A stretch of 64,000 nucleotides of DNA from NCBI GenBank assembly GCA_036023115.1, contig JAYKKT010000048.1:6764001-6828000 (forward strand), read 5' to 3'. The position numbers and the translations under genes are program-made. The notes beneath the pieces were generated by a model, which made no database searches, was not told the origin of the DNA, and worked only from the letters and a program-made list of their open reading frames with translations. Below, one piece after another: positions 1 through 11,579 of the stretch. Every line of letters begins with the position of its first letter. The first letter of the stretch is position 1. The stretch is from Brasenia schreberi (Eukaryota; Streptophyta; Magnoliopsida; Nymphaeales; Cabombaceae).

Positions 1-2791
1 CTTCTTATCATAAAGAATACTTGATGCTCCTCTCCATTTTAACCAACCAGCATTAATTCTATGCGTAACATCTCCATCAATTCTTCTATCACTATGAAAA
101 ATTGACCCTAGGTATTTAAACTTTCCTTTTGGGGGATGCAATGTGTTCCAATTTTAATTTCTATATCCTCTGAGGTAACCAAATGATCAAACTTACAATC
201 CATATATTCTGTCTTTGTTCTACTAAGTTGGAGGCCTTTGCTTTCTAATGTTTCTCTCCATAGTTCCAATTTTCTATTAACTTTTTCCTCAGACTCCTCC
301 ACTAATACAATGTCATCTGCAAATAACATACACCAAGGTACTTCATCTTGAATATGTTTTGTTAACTCATCCATCACCATTATAAATAAGTATGGCTTAA
401 AGTTGATCCTTGATGTAACCCAATATTAACTTCAAAGAAGTCTGTCGTTCCTTCATGAGTCCTCACACATGTTTTTGCACCATCATACATGTCTCTTATA
501 AGGTTAATATATATCTCAATGGGATACCTCTTTTTTCCAAAGTTCTCCAAAGAACCTCCCTCAGTACCCTATCATAAGCTTTTTCTAGATCAATAAATAT
601 CATGTGAAGGTCTTTCTTTTTTGCTCCAAAATGTTCCATAAGATGTCTCAAAAGGTGAATCACTTAAATAGTAGATCTGCCTAGCATGAATCCAAATTGG
701 TTCTCTCTTGTATTTGATACTTGTGTTAACCTACGTTCGATAATTCTTTCTCACAATTTCATAGTATGGCTCATTAACTTGATACCTCGATAATTTGCAT
801 AATTTTAAATGTCTCTCTTGTTCTTATATATAGGTATAAGTGTACTCGCTCTCTATTCCTTGGGCATCTTTTACTTTCTCCATATTTCGTTGAATAGTAT
901 TGTGAGCAAAGTGATTCCTATTTCTCCTAGTATTTTTCAAAGTTCTACAGAAATATTGTCTGGTCCTACAGATTTAACACCCTTTATATGTTTAAAAGTG
1001 TCTGGAACATCATTCTTTTGAATACGTCGATAGAAATTGTGGTTTATATACTTTTCTAGTTTGGCTAACTATCCTAAGTTAATACTAACATCTTTTTTCA
1101 TTAAAAAACTTATAAAAATATTTTTCCATCTATTTCTTATATCATCATTTTTCACTAGAATTTTTTCATCATCATCTTTGATGCATCTAACAGAACTAAG
1201 ATCTTTAGTTTTCTTATCTCTAGCCCCAGCTATCATAAAAATATCTCTTTGACCCTCTTTTGAGTTGAGCTTTTTTTATATAAATCCTCCCAAATTTTAG
1301 CTTTTGCTTCACTGACAACCTTTTTCGCTTCCTTCTTTATTTTTTTATAAGACTCTAAAGTTTCACTAGTTTGCTTAGCATAATGTAATTTGTAACATGC
1401 CCTCTTTGCCTTGATTTTATTTTGCACTACTTCACTCTACCATCAAGCTTCTTTTTGTGCTGGTACACTTTCCTTAGATTCACCTAAGACATCTTTCGCC
1501 ACTTTTCTAATATGTATAGTCATATTGTTCCACATATTACAAGGTGTACCAACATAATTCCAAGCATCACCTTGAAGGACTTTCTGTTTAAATATATCTT
1601 TCTTCTCGCTTTTGAGGTTCCACCATTTAGTCCGAATAGCTCGATGCACTCTTTTCTTCTTTTTCCATTTTTTAATTTGTAAATCCATAACTAAAAGTTG
1701 ATGTTGGGTGGTTAAGTTTTCTTCGAGAATTACCTTGCAATCTTTACAACACGCTCTATCTTTTTTCTACAAATAAAGTAATCAACTTATGTTTGTGATA
1801 AGCCACTCTTATAAGTAATTAAATGTTCATCTCATTTTTTGAATATTGTATTGACTATAAAGACATCAAATACCATAGCAAAATTTAAAATCTCCCTACC
1901 TTGCTCATTTATATCCCCAAAACCAAAGTTTCCATGAATACCTTCATATCCTAATGCCTCTTTACCGACATGTCCATTTAAGTCTCCGACTAAACAAATC
2001 ATCAACCTTTGTGAAATCTTTTGAATCACCTTATCTAACTCTTCCCAAAAAGTTGTTTTTATACTATCTTTTAGTCCTACTTGGGGTGCATAAGTACAAA
2101 CTATATTCAAAACCTGTGCTCCTAATACTAATTTCAACATCATGATTCAGTCACCATATCATTCTCTGTCTACTACACTATCCTTTAAATCTTTATTTAT
2201 GATAATACCAACTCCGTTTCGAGCCTTTTTCTTACCTGAGTACCATAATTTAAAACTTATATCCTCTATCTCCTTTGCTTTTTCTCCAACCCACTTTGTC
2301 TCTTGTAGACATAGAATATGAATCTTTCTCTGAATCATAGTATCTACCACCTCCATTAGCTTATCGGATAATGTTTCGATATTGCAAGAACCAATATAAA
2401 TCTTATTATCTAGGACTAGCTTCCTTACCCTCTACATTTGTCCATATTGAAAATGCGAAGACCCTCTCTGTAATTTATTCACTATATTCGGGCGGCAACT
2501 TAGCAGGACTAACTTCTTTACCCATACCCGTGCATGTTGTGGGAACCCTCTCTATAATTGATTCACTACGTCCGGGCAAAAATGTAGTGGCCCTTACTTA
2601 CTTATCATTGTATTCTGGCTTTGCAACGCGTCGCTAGGCGGGGACGCCCCAAAGCAATGCCCATAATTTGTGTAATCCATAGTATAAAAATCCGACAAAG
2701 TTTTACGCTGGCTGTCAGATGCCTAACACAACCCTCCTCCTTTATCTAGGCTTGGGATCGGCGATGCAAGGGTGATCCCTTACATGGGCAA
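1..2791 (-). mobile_element. RTE-clade LINE copy A, 3' end outside window, decayed
   Basis: Non-LTR retrotransposon of the plant RTE type, read right to left. The 5' end near 2790 (reverse complement begins tgcccatgtaaggga) matches four other copies here. The apurinic-type endonuclease is at 2356-1832, with ILCLQETKWVGEK (metal-binding Glu) and CLVGDLNGHVGKEALG. The linker is at 1688-1233. The reverse transcriptase runs to the window start and holds the catalytic [13 protein letters not shown] motif near 380-290. Several stops and frameshifts break the single long ORF expected of RTE elements (about 3.2 kb), so it is inactive. The 3' tail lies left of the window. Family assignment rests on the endonuclease and RT motifs; such copies are often mislabelled 'craniofacial development protein 2-like' in plant annotations. 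Confidence 0.9.
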
Positions 2792-3215
2792 AGTTATATA
2801 TGCACATACATGTAATAAAAAATTATATATATATATATGTATATATACATTTAATGGAAAACTAAACATATATATATGTAGTATATATAGTATATATATA
2901 TATATACATGTAATTAAAAACTATGCATATATATATATATATATATATATGAGCCATATATACTGCATATATACTATATATAACATGTACTAAGAAACTA
3001 TACATATAACAAAGAAAACTTTACATATATAAATGTAATCGAAAAAGCTATGCATACATATAGTACATATATACATGTAATCGAAAAAATATATACATAT
3101 AATACTTATATAATATATATATATATATATAATACTTTTTATATGTGGTTCGGGCCAACGCTTTAGCGGCCTATATAAAATGTGGGATGGCCCGGCCCAT
3201 ATTGACATCTCTAAT
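2770..3215. repeat. AT-rich (TA)n-dominated stretch with a short GC-rich patch
   Basis: Interrupted TATA/TACATG repeats run from about 2820 to 3140. They include repeats of a unit like catgtaatNaaaaactatgcatata. At 3145-3200 there is an unrelated GC-rich patch (ggttcgggccaacgctttag). No gene is visible; the apparent reading frames are Tyr/Ile runs from TATA repeats. Confidence 0.7.
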
Positions 3216-3224
3216 CAAGGTCAA

Positions 3225-5790
3225 TCAAGTCACTAATACTTGAAGATTTTTTTCTCTATGTTTGATTAATATCTTCAATGATTCGATTTTTCATAAAGAT
3301 GACATCATGGCTTCTATCAAGCTTCTTCTCTACAAGATCATAAAACTTGTAGCCAAACTCATCATGACCTATAGCCAATGAAGATGCACTACCTAGTCTT
3401 GACATCAAACTTAGACCTCTCATCTTTGGGCACATGGACAAATGCTCTACACCCAAAGACGTGTAAGTGGTCATAGGAAACATCCTTTCCATACCACACC
3501 CTATTAGGAACATCACCACAAAGCAACAATAGAAGATAAATTAATAAGATGTGCAACAAAGTATACAAGCCTCACCCCAAAAGATCCAGGTAACTTTGCT
3601 TCGTAAAGCAAACATCTAACTCTCTCTATCAATGTCATGTCTTCATCCTTTCGTCAGGCCATTAAGTCCAGGAGTCTTAGGGTGCGTCCTTCTCCGTGTT
3701 TAATACCTTGCTATCTTCAAGCAATATTTATCAAATGGTCCACAATATATAGGACCATAAAGATATGAAATAAAAACTTAAGTAACTTTGACTTTCAATA
3801 ACACTGATGACTCTTGAAAGAGACTTTGTTTTGTTTTTCAACTAAGCAATGAATACATTTTTCTAGCTTTGTAGATTTGATACTTGAAAGTAAATCCTTC
3901 TTAACTAGACAATCAAGACTCTTTTCATTAGTGTGACTAAGCCTCTTGTGACATAGCTCAAACACAAAATCATGATCAATTGCATTTACAAAAGCAAAGG
4001 AAATAAAAGCTCTCATCTAATGTAAGCTTACACATTTCTCTCTTGGTAAGTTTCCACTGGTCACTATCAAAGGTAATAACATAGATGAATTGCATGTCTC
4101 ACAACATGTGTAACTAAATATTTGATAAGCGAAGTTATCAATATAACGTAGTTATCATTATCAACTATACTAGTAAAAAAATATGTCATCATTATCAACT
4201 ATAGTTATCATTGCATAACGTGTAAACGTTTAATTGCATGTGTAACTATAGTTATCAATAGTTATCAATGATAAGTGAGAGTTATCAACTATAGTTATCA
4301 TTGTAACTATCATCAATAACTATACTGGTCAATATAACGTTTAACAACATGTCACTACCAAATTCTATCAAAGGTAATAACGTAGTTATCATTATCAACT
4401 ATACTAGTAAAAAATATGTGTAACTAAATATTTGATGCATGTCTCACATTCTTAAAAATCAATTGCATGTTAACATCAATTTCTAGATGAATAGTATCAA
4501 TATCAATCACCTTTGATAAGCCATCATTATCCATCTTTAATACCTCATAATTACCTAGAATATAAGAAGCAAAGAAACCCTTCATCGATATTGATATGTC
4601 CTTATCGAAGTTCTTGGTGGCAACTTAATCATTATTGGTGTCAACTTCATCGATATTAATAACATAGTTCATTGATATAAGAAGCAAAGAAACCCTTCAT
4701 CGATATCGAAGTTATCCATCAATATCAATCACCTTCGATAAGCCTTCATTTGAAACAACATTAATCTAGTTCTCATCATAAACGATCACGAGGCCTTCTT
4801 GGTGGCAACTTAATCATTATTATTACTCTCTTTTTTCTCTTACTTATTGTTCTTGTTTCCTTTTTTTAACATAAAACAATATTTCTATGCATGTCCTTTC
4901 TTACTACAATAAAAGTATTCAAGATTTTTATATTTGGACTTTGATTTGAATTTATTTTTGCCTCACATTTTTCCTAACTTCTTTCTTTTATTTTTCTCCT
5001 ATTCTATATAACTAACACCTATTATTGTGAAGAAGAAGAATCCTATTGATTGTGCCTTCAATTCTTCAAGAATATCGAACTTTATATAATTCATGGTTAT
5101 AATATCACCCAGAGTAGAACTAGCTAAAGGAATACAAAGATTTTCTAAGAATCAAGTAAGGTATTAAGCAACTAAAATGCTATTTCATCTTCAAATTTAA
5201 CATTTATGTCACACAATTAATCAAAACAACTCTAAAATTCTTTTAAATGACCAAAAATAGAAGTACTTTCTTTATACCTTAAGTTTAACTTGTTTAAGTA
5301 AAATCAATTTATTATTTTCTAATTTTGAGGCATACAAGGTCTCCAACTTTTCTCATAATGTTATCATATGAGAATCATTAGCAATATGGAGGATGGCGTT
5401 ATCTACCCATTGCCAAATGAAACCACATCTCGTTTCATACTCAAATGCCTATTCTTTATCAGTTCTATTTTTTTAGTTTTGAAGTATAAAAATTGGTAAA
5501 TGTAATTCCTTTAGAAAGAACATATCCTTCATTCCATTAAATTGATCATTTAGTGGTGGTAACATGGGTTTAGTATGCTTCCTCGGAATCCAAAATCCAA
5601 GGGCCTCCTCTCTCACTAACGAATTAAATACATAATCATGATTCCTCGGAATCATGTTAAAAGCTCAGGCGAATTTAGGCCGACAGTTCTAATATCATGA
5701 GCCTAGCACCAGAAATAAAACACACACCTACATCATCTCGCGCATCTGTCTAAAGAGAGGACAACTCTTCAACACGGAATAGGAGAAGAT
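3225..5790 (-). mobile_element. Ty1/copia LTR-retrotransposon relic (gag to integrase)
   Basis: Minus-strand copia remnant. From its 5' side: a gag N-terminal region at 5655-5473 (LPPLNDQFNG motif); a degenerate CCHC zinc knuckle near 4930-4870 (FYCSKKGHA, stop, KYC; the first Cys is lost); a GAG-pre-integrase domain at 4016-3795 (CHKRLSHTNEKSLDCL, then KCIHCLVEKQNKVSF); the integrase core end around 3700-3540 (LIERVRCLL); and the integrase C-terminal segment at 3519-3256 (GHDEFGYKFYDLVEKKLDRS). Polymerase is absent: the relic ends near 3225. I could not find LTRs. Multiple stops show it is dead. Region 4050-4830 inside it is unusually rearranged (separate entry). Confidence 0.8.
4050..4830. 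repeat. Shuffled, self-duplicated patch inside the copia relic
   Basis: Short blocks recur in changed order and spacing. Examples are caaaggtaataacatag/gtag, tgtaactaaatatttgat, gttatcattatcaactatac (several times), gaagcaaagaaaccctt (twice), atcaatatcaatcacctt (twice) and ttcttggtggcaactta (twice). Unit lengths differ, so this is not a simple tandem array. The pattern looks like repeated template switching or local rearrangement within gag/protease-region sequence. No coding potential remains. Confidence 0.7.
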
Positions 5791-5958
5791 AAAGAGAGTT
5801 GATACAAAGTACTATCTGCTGAAAATTCCAAAACCTTGGCCGGGCCCAGCCCACCCTTTGCAGTCTTATGAGCGCACTACCAATGATTCCGATTTCCTTA
5901 GGATAAGGTCACGGCGGTGAACGGCCTCAGCATTCCGGCGACCCGAAACAGAGACGGT

Positions 5959-7158
5959 ATGGCGATTCCTCTGAGTCATGTTCTCCCTATCAGCTATGCA
6001 AGGATGAGCCAACGTTATTCCCATGGCTTGCTCGCCCCATCAATTCGGTGTGCGGCCGGAGACGTCCGCAAGGATGCAACCTTCAGGTCAGTTGATCCGA
6101 AGGAGGCAGGCGTTGCCATCCGTTCCGGGTTTCAGCTTTTGGACGTCCGGCCAGAATGGGAGAGAAGCCGGGCCTTCGTCGAAGGATCATTCCACGTCCC
6201 GCTTTTCATCGAGGACCGAGACGTCAGTCCGGTAACTCTGCTGAAGAAATGGGTGCACTTCGGCTACATCGGCCTATGGACGGGTCAGCTCCTGACGACC
6301 ATCAACGAAGAATTCGGCGACCGAGTCGAAGAAGCGGTTCCGGACAAAGAGACTCGGTTGCTCGTCGCTTGTGGAGAAGGGCTCAGGTTCATTTCCGGTT
6401 TTTCCTCTTCTTTCCTCTATTGCCTTTCCTTTTTGTGGTTTTTCCTAATCCGTCCTATATTTAAACGTTTTTCACATTGGTTGTCTGATCAATTTGCATT
6501 CACGAAAATGCATCTTGCCCGGAGGCGGTTTCACCTAGCTGTGCAAGTAAGCCGAGCTGCTCACGGACTACTCGAGCTTGACTTGAAAGAACTCGAACAT
6601 GACTCGACTTGACTTTGTCGAGTGCAACTCAAGCCCAAGTTGCTCAAGAGTCCAACTTGTCAATACCCGACTCGAGACGCTCGTTAGCCTAATCAAGCTT
6701 CGTTGAGCTCGATCTCCCGAGCCTAGTTGGGTTTAATCTAGGATCAGATTCCAGCTTGCTGAGCTCGATCTCAAGCAAAGATTAATTCAGTCAATTTTGG
6801 TTGCGCTGGGATCTAACTAGACAAGTCTGAGTTGTTTGAACAGCTCCATCATACTCATGCTCAAGCAGAGCATTTTCTCATTGAATTGGGTTGAGCTTAG
6901 TTGTACTCAAGCTTGACACGGCTCAATCAGACCTATAATTTAACCTCCCACTTATACCGACATAACATACCACAAAACGTAAGTATTTCAAGTGATCTTT
7001 TGAATAAACTGCATGTTTTCAAGATAGGTTGGATTACCAGCTACGATATAAAACTTTATAAAGTGATGTGGAGTTCATGCAGGGCGGTTTTCAAAAGTTC
7101 GAACACTTTCACTATTTCCCAGTTTGTGCCTGTCATGTCGATGCAAGGGCAATGCAAA

Positions 7159-7237
<79 letters not shown>

Positions 7238-8709
7238 TTTAAATGCTTAATGTTTTTTTGGTGCATAATCTTTCATAAACATTTTCATGATTTGATTATC
7301 ACGATCAATAATAGAGTTTTGAATTAAAACTATGCTTGTACTTTATATAAATTTGAAGTATTTTATCACCTTAATTGTTATCTCAAAGATCAAATAATAG
7401 AAATATTTGTACAAGATTATGCACCAAAAGACACAATGCATTAACAATATATATATATATATATATATATAAAGAAAGAAAGAGAAATTGGTATATGTGC
7501 ACACCAATTCGTACCCAAATCTACTCAAATATCTTTATCATTCGATGAGCGTGATCACTATAACATCTTCTTATCACTATCCTTGCTCAAATCTATTTTA
7601 TATCTCAACTATTTGATCTTTAAGCTAAATGGTTGAAGTAATAAAGTAAATATCAATGCACATTGTAAAATTATAAAGGTACTCTTAATTCAAATCTCCA
7701 CCGTTGATAGTATTAATTGAACGGTAGAAATATTTTAATACCCATATAGTTTTAGCATTAACCACTATATATATATACATATATATATATAAAGAAAATG
7801 GGAGCTATTAGATTGGGTTTCATCACATACCTCGAGTTACTTGTCCACATCGATGCGGTGATCGATTGCATTTAATGTACATAGTTTGCATTTAATATAC
7901 GATGTGTATAAACAACTCATTTGTGCCATCGATGATATTGCACGGACAATCCAAATCTTCTAAGAGAGTTTGGGATGAAATGAAATCGAGTCTAGTAGCT
8001 CTCGTTCTCTCTCTCTCTCTTTATATATATATAGAAAGAAAAGGGAGTAATAATTGCATGATTTTAATAAAACATCTGCGTTATTTGATTCTTGAGATCA
8101 ACTGAAGTACTTTGTATTAAAATAAATTACAAAAATATTTTTAATTTTTATATCTATCATTGATCTCAAAACGTGTGCCATTTCAAAACTTTTAAGATTT
8201 CCGGTTAGCCGTCTGTGTCGCTCATAAGGCTGTGTCTTGGACCTTGAATTGCCAAATCCTCCCTTTATTGTAAGAATTAAGTACGTTTCTCAAACTTACA
8301 AAGAGGTCTCAAGCGACATTTTTTCGTAACTAAGGAACATAGAGCTAAAAGCTTAAGAAACTTCGTATAGGTGAATCCTTGTTGAAGTAGTGCACTAGAA
8401 AACCTTTTGGGTGGCGGAATAGCCCATCGTACATTATGGGCGATGGATACAACAGTGAGCTATAATTTTTATTTTCAAATTTTGAATGAGCTATAGTATG
8501 CTCCTCTCCTTTTTCTCTCTCTTATATATAGTGGTTGGATTCTGCTAACTACTGAAGCTATTCACTCATGTTCAAAAGCGAGTATACTAGTATTGTCTTT
8601 TGTTCTTTTATGAAAAATTTAAAAATAATTTAAATTACACTCATATCACCCAAAAAGAAAAAGAACACGTGGGCATGAGTAATTATGCCAGTGGACAGGA
8701 TGGGGTTTT

Positions 8710-8750
<41 letters not shown>

Positions 8751-8985
8751 GCTTCTTTGTTATAAATGAAATTTTGGATGTGAATGCAGGTCTCGTGTGG
8801 CAGTCAGGAAGCTGCATGAGAGGGGTTACGTGAATTTGAGCTGGCTTGCTGGTGGCTTTAGTCGGGTGCCGGATAACGATCTCCCTGTGGTGGAGATCAG
8901 CAGTAAATTGCAATATGCCACAATAGGCGGCGTTTCTTATTACTTTCTTCAGCTTCTCCTCTTGCTGAAAGCAGTAGACAAATGA
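5959..8985 (+). CDS. STR10: Rhodanese-like domain-containing protein 10, chloroplastic (STR10-type)
   Basis: Two exons, 5959-6386 and 8790-8985, with a GT-AG intron of 2403 bp in phase 2; 207 aa in total. The first in-frame ATG after the upstream stop (TAG at 5899) is 5959. Residues 1 to about 40 are rich in Ser/Arg and poor in acids, as in a plastid transit peptide. The rhodanese fold follows: LLDVRPEWERSR (60-71), FVEGSFHVPLF (73-83), LLKKWVHFGYIGLWTGQ (94-110), and the active-site loop CGEGLR with Cys138 and Arg143 intact. Exon 2 adds LSWLAGGFSRV and a hydrophobic C-terminal segment (ATIGGVSYYFLQLLLLL), a likely membrane anchor. Order and length match At3g08920 as I know it. The substrate of this group is unknown. 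The intron holds degenerate repeats and MITEs, and a (CA)n(TA)n tract ends 40 bp before the acceptor. Confidence 0.9.
6530..6960. repeat. Degenerate CGAGCTCGA-type short-motif repeat (STR10 intron)
   Basis: The stretch is built of variants of gagctcgac/ctcgagctt in both orientations (gactactcgagcttgactt, ttgagctcgatctc), with no fixed period. A related, weaker stretch is at 27960-28150. This pattern recurs as dispersed non-coding sequence in many plant genomes; its origin is not visible here. Confidence 0.55.
7161..7234. repeat. (AT)n(AG)n compound microsatellite
   Basis: About 46 bp of AT repeats are followed by 28 bp of AG repeats. They lie in the STR10 intron and abut a fold-back MITE on the right. 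Confidence 0.95.
7236..7450. mobile_element. Fold-back MITE, family M, copy 1
   Basis: Imperfect inverted repeats of about 75 bp. The left arm holds ttttggtgcataatctt (7256-7272) and the right arm its complement aagattatgcaccaaaa (7413-7429). The inner arms share the family core tttgattatcacgatcaataatagag. It is bounded by (AT)n(AG)n on the left and (AT)n from 7448 on the right. It has no ORF. Confidence 0.7.
7447..7790. mobile_element. Fold-back MITE, family M, copy 2
   Basis: It begins in a TA tract (7447-7471) and ends in TA repeats near 7765-7790. The left arm has tctactcaaatatctttatc and attcgatgagcgtgatcac. The right arm has aaatctccaccgttgatag and aattgaacggtagaaatat. These are the two halves of the family M inverted repeat. 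Confidence 0.65.
7790..8040. mobile_element. MITE, family G (GGGAGCTRYTAGA termini)
   Basis: The left terminus is gggagctattagattggg (7800). The right terminus read in reverse is gagagctactagactcga, from about 7988-8010. A TA tract caps the left side and (CT)n(TA)n the right. The interior contains tgcatttaatgtacatag and related short repeats. It is non-coding and lies in the STR10 intron. Confidence 0.65.
8710..8750. repeat. (CA)n(TA)n microsatellite beside the STR10 exon 2 acceptor
   Basis: About 16 bp of CA repeats and 24 bp of TA repeats, ending 40 bp upstream of the acceptor at 8788-8789. Confidence 0.95.
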
Positions 8986-9059
8986 AACGGCTTCACCCAA
9001 ATGTTGGTCATCCATGATGAGTTATTTCCGAATATTCGGATTGTTAAAGACCGCGGCTA

Positions 9060-9930
9060 CGAAACTGCAGTCCCTGAGAGGATTTTGATTCCATTCTTAA
9101 CGATTCGGAATATCACACATTGATAAATTAAGAGGACAAACTGAAACTCATTTCCCCGGAGCGTTGCCCGAATAACTGGATCGAAGTTTCCAATTAATCC
9201 AATATTGAATTTGAAGTTTTCAATTTGGTTCAATTCTATTGAAAATCGGTTCGGTGTTGGTTCATTTTTTTTTTTAATTTTAGGTAATTCGGTTCTCGGT
9301 CCAGTATCGGTTCTCATGGATCCAAGACCAAGTGGACTGATTAATTGAAATTTTAACACAAAACCTAATTATTTTCATGTATCAACCACGGTTCACCATG
9401 TGTGAGAAACATCGACACTCGTTTAGAGATGGTCATTATTTTCATTAACAGGTTATTCATTTAAATTACCATTAACAACATAATCGTACTAAAAATTGAC
9501 AGAAACTAACAAGTAATCAAAATGTAGACTGAAATCATTTAACTTGGTTCGTTCAGTTTGGTTGCTTTCACGAATCAGTTCGATGTCGGTTTGAATTTTC
9601 AACATCATTTTAGTTCAGTTGACGGAACCCATTAGTAGGCAAGGCTGGTACAGAACCGGCCCGATGGTTCAAACCGAAACCAACCGAGATTGGTGGGGAG
9701 TTCGACTACCAGAAGGCGCATATGTCTATATCTTCAAAAAAAAAGTTGGACCGGTTTCAAGACGGTTCTGAAATTGGACTCAGAACCGTCTTGAAACCAA
9801 GGCTGTGAAACCATAACTGGAACCACCTAGGAGAAGGTTCAGTTATGGTTCCTGGTTCGGGCAAACCAGAACTGCACTTGTGTCTACCCACTGATACCAA
9901 CTCTAGCCATGTGCAAGAGGTTCGGTGCCT
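9060..9930. repeat. Degenerate GGTTCCGG-type repeat with poly-T core
   Basis: Many variants of ggttcggt/ccgaaccg occur, for example gaaaatcggttcggtgttgg and accgaaaccaaccgag. There is an A/T-rich core near 9270 and a small palindrome at 9747-9800 (ccggtttcaagacggttctg, then its complement). No coding sequence is seen. The same motif family recurs at 10310-10830, 18180-18430, 38290-38555, 51590-51803, 57490-57790 and 63700-64000. Confidence 0.55.
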
Positions 9931-10090
9931 AGAGATGGCAATATCAACCAAACTCGTCGGGAATGGATATTACCGAGTTGAGTGGGTTGGGGTTCGGTTA
10001 AAACCCCAACTGTGTTGACTGGGTATTGTGGGTATCGTATAACAGGTACCCAACCCGTACCCACCTCTGACCCGAATAGATATTAAAGAT
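9930..10090. repeat. Degenerate GGGTACGG-type repeat
   Basis: It starts with agagatggcaatatcaacc and continues with gggttggggttcggtt, gggtattgtgggtatcg and acccaacccgtacccacc. The same opening and motif appear at 32395-32510 and 40433-40570, so it is a dispersed family. Confidence 0.5.
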
Positions 10091-10299
10091 ACATGTCTGA
10101 ATATGTATTTCCTAAAACCAAGTTGAAAAGCAAATACGTGAAATGTGAATGTATATCAAAATGAGACCTCTCAGCCTTTTGATTTATAAAATTATAGTTT
10201 GCTTTTGTAATTCTCTTCAATCAACATCTACCAGAACGCAAGAAACTAAGAGGCTTCAAGGAAGAGTCCCTGTCACTGTAATATATGCTTGCATAATGT

Positions 10300-10840
10300 C
10301 AGGCCCTCATCATGTCCTTAGCTTCCGACTTTTGCTAAACCAGCCCATGATCGGTTTTGGCTCACGGTACTGGAACCCTTGGTCCTAAGGTGGTTTCTTT
10401 TTTAAATATTAATATATATATATATATATTATAAAGTTTATAAAATATATTAAAATTAAATTTGTATTATTGATGAGGTTATCAAGGGAACACCTTCTCA
10501 TGGAGCGCCTGCCCTTAAAATTCAAATAATTTTTAAAAGAGATACTCGCTGGGAGTGGTGATGCAGGGGTTCGGGGGCGACATGCGACTGCAAGAGGTGT
10601 GGGAAGCACTTTGAAACTACTGGTTAGGGACCGATAGTTTCAAGGTGGTTCTGAGTTCGATTCGTATTGGAACTGCCGGTTATAAGACTAGTTGCAGTTT
10701 GCCTTTTGGAAACATTGAATCATAACTGAACAGTCTGAACTAACTGAGCGTCATTGATTCTGGAGCCAGCTTGGCCAGTTCCGGTTCTGGTTGGTTCCAT
10801 GGTCAGTCTGGTTCCAATATGAAACCCAGCCATATATACT
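10300..10840. repeat. Degenerate GGTTCCGG-type repeat, interrupted by TA tract
   Basis: Left part: gatcggttttggctcacgg. TA tract: about 10411-10430. Right part: ccagttccggttctggttgg and tggttccatggtcagtctgg. Non-coding. Confidence 0.5.
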
Positions 10841-11575
10841 TTTAGCCTTTATAAGTTAATTTTGTTTTAAGCAACATGGGTGTTTTTTTTTTAACACCAA
10901 GATGGGGTTAGACAAGACCCCTACTAGACAAAAAAGGAGTAACGCAAAATACTCCAAGGGGAAAGAAAATTCTAGTTGCTGTCATTGTACAGAATTGCAG
11001 GAAGTGGGGCAACTTTCCATCTGTTGAAGGAAACTTGGAGATAGAGCTGGTAACTGTATGTAAAACAAGGTGTAAGGAAACGCTCCTTCGATGCTCTATT
11101 CTGTGAGGTACAAGGCTATGTGAGAGATTAGCTTTTGCATTAAGGTTCTTCTGTATGGACTTTGTATTTCAATCTCATGTTGATTACTTAGTTGGAGACG
11201 AACTCTTATGCTAACATTCATTGTGGTTGATATAGATGGAATATGTTCCTTATCCATTAGTTTCTTGCAGTAATCGAAGTCATTTATGGAAGTCCTATGA
11301 TGGGAAAGAGTTAGAGCAAACTAAATTCCTAAGAGTATTGCGCCACTTGTTCTTTCAAGTCTGCTCCATGATGCTGTAATCTGAGTTTGATGATCATGCA
11401 TTGTGGTATGCTGCCACTTGATCCTTTCACAGTAGCACATGATGATATAGTTTGAGTTTGGTGTTCCTTCACTATGGTATGCTGCTATTAATTCCAGCAA
11501 GAGTTAGATATATTTGTTTGGTATATATGCTCTTGAGTGTTATATAGTGCTTCTACTGCGATAAAACATTTACAG
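10840..11575. other. Unassigned intergenic DNA with a small tandem duplication
   Basis: No gene or known element is recognised. Two diverged copies of about 60 bp share gagtttgatgatcatgc / gagtttggtgttccttc and tgtggtatgctgcca / atggtatgctgctat, near 11383-11425 and 11452-11490. Confidence 0.5.
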
Positions 11576-11579
11576 AAAA

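Noticed and set aside
4050..4830. A CRISPR-like or satellite array
   Set aside because: Block order and spacing are irregular, with no constant repeat or spacer length, and this is a plant nuclear locus.
5917..5958. Upstream in-frame GTG start for STR10
   Set aside because: Same reason; the ATG at 5959 begins a plausible transit peptide.
6387..6612. Continuation of the STR10 exon 1 frame past 6386
   Set aside because: It reads into intron sequence; the conserved continuation SRVAVRKLHERGY is in exon 2 at 8790, joined in frame by GT-AG splicing.
7075..7327. Open frames encoding Ile-Tyr and Arg-Glu runs (also at 2772, 20023, 22634, 25010, 39250, 44979, 50122)
   Set aside because: They are translations of (TA)n, (GA)n and (CT)n microsatellites, not genes.
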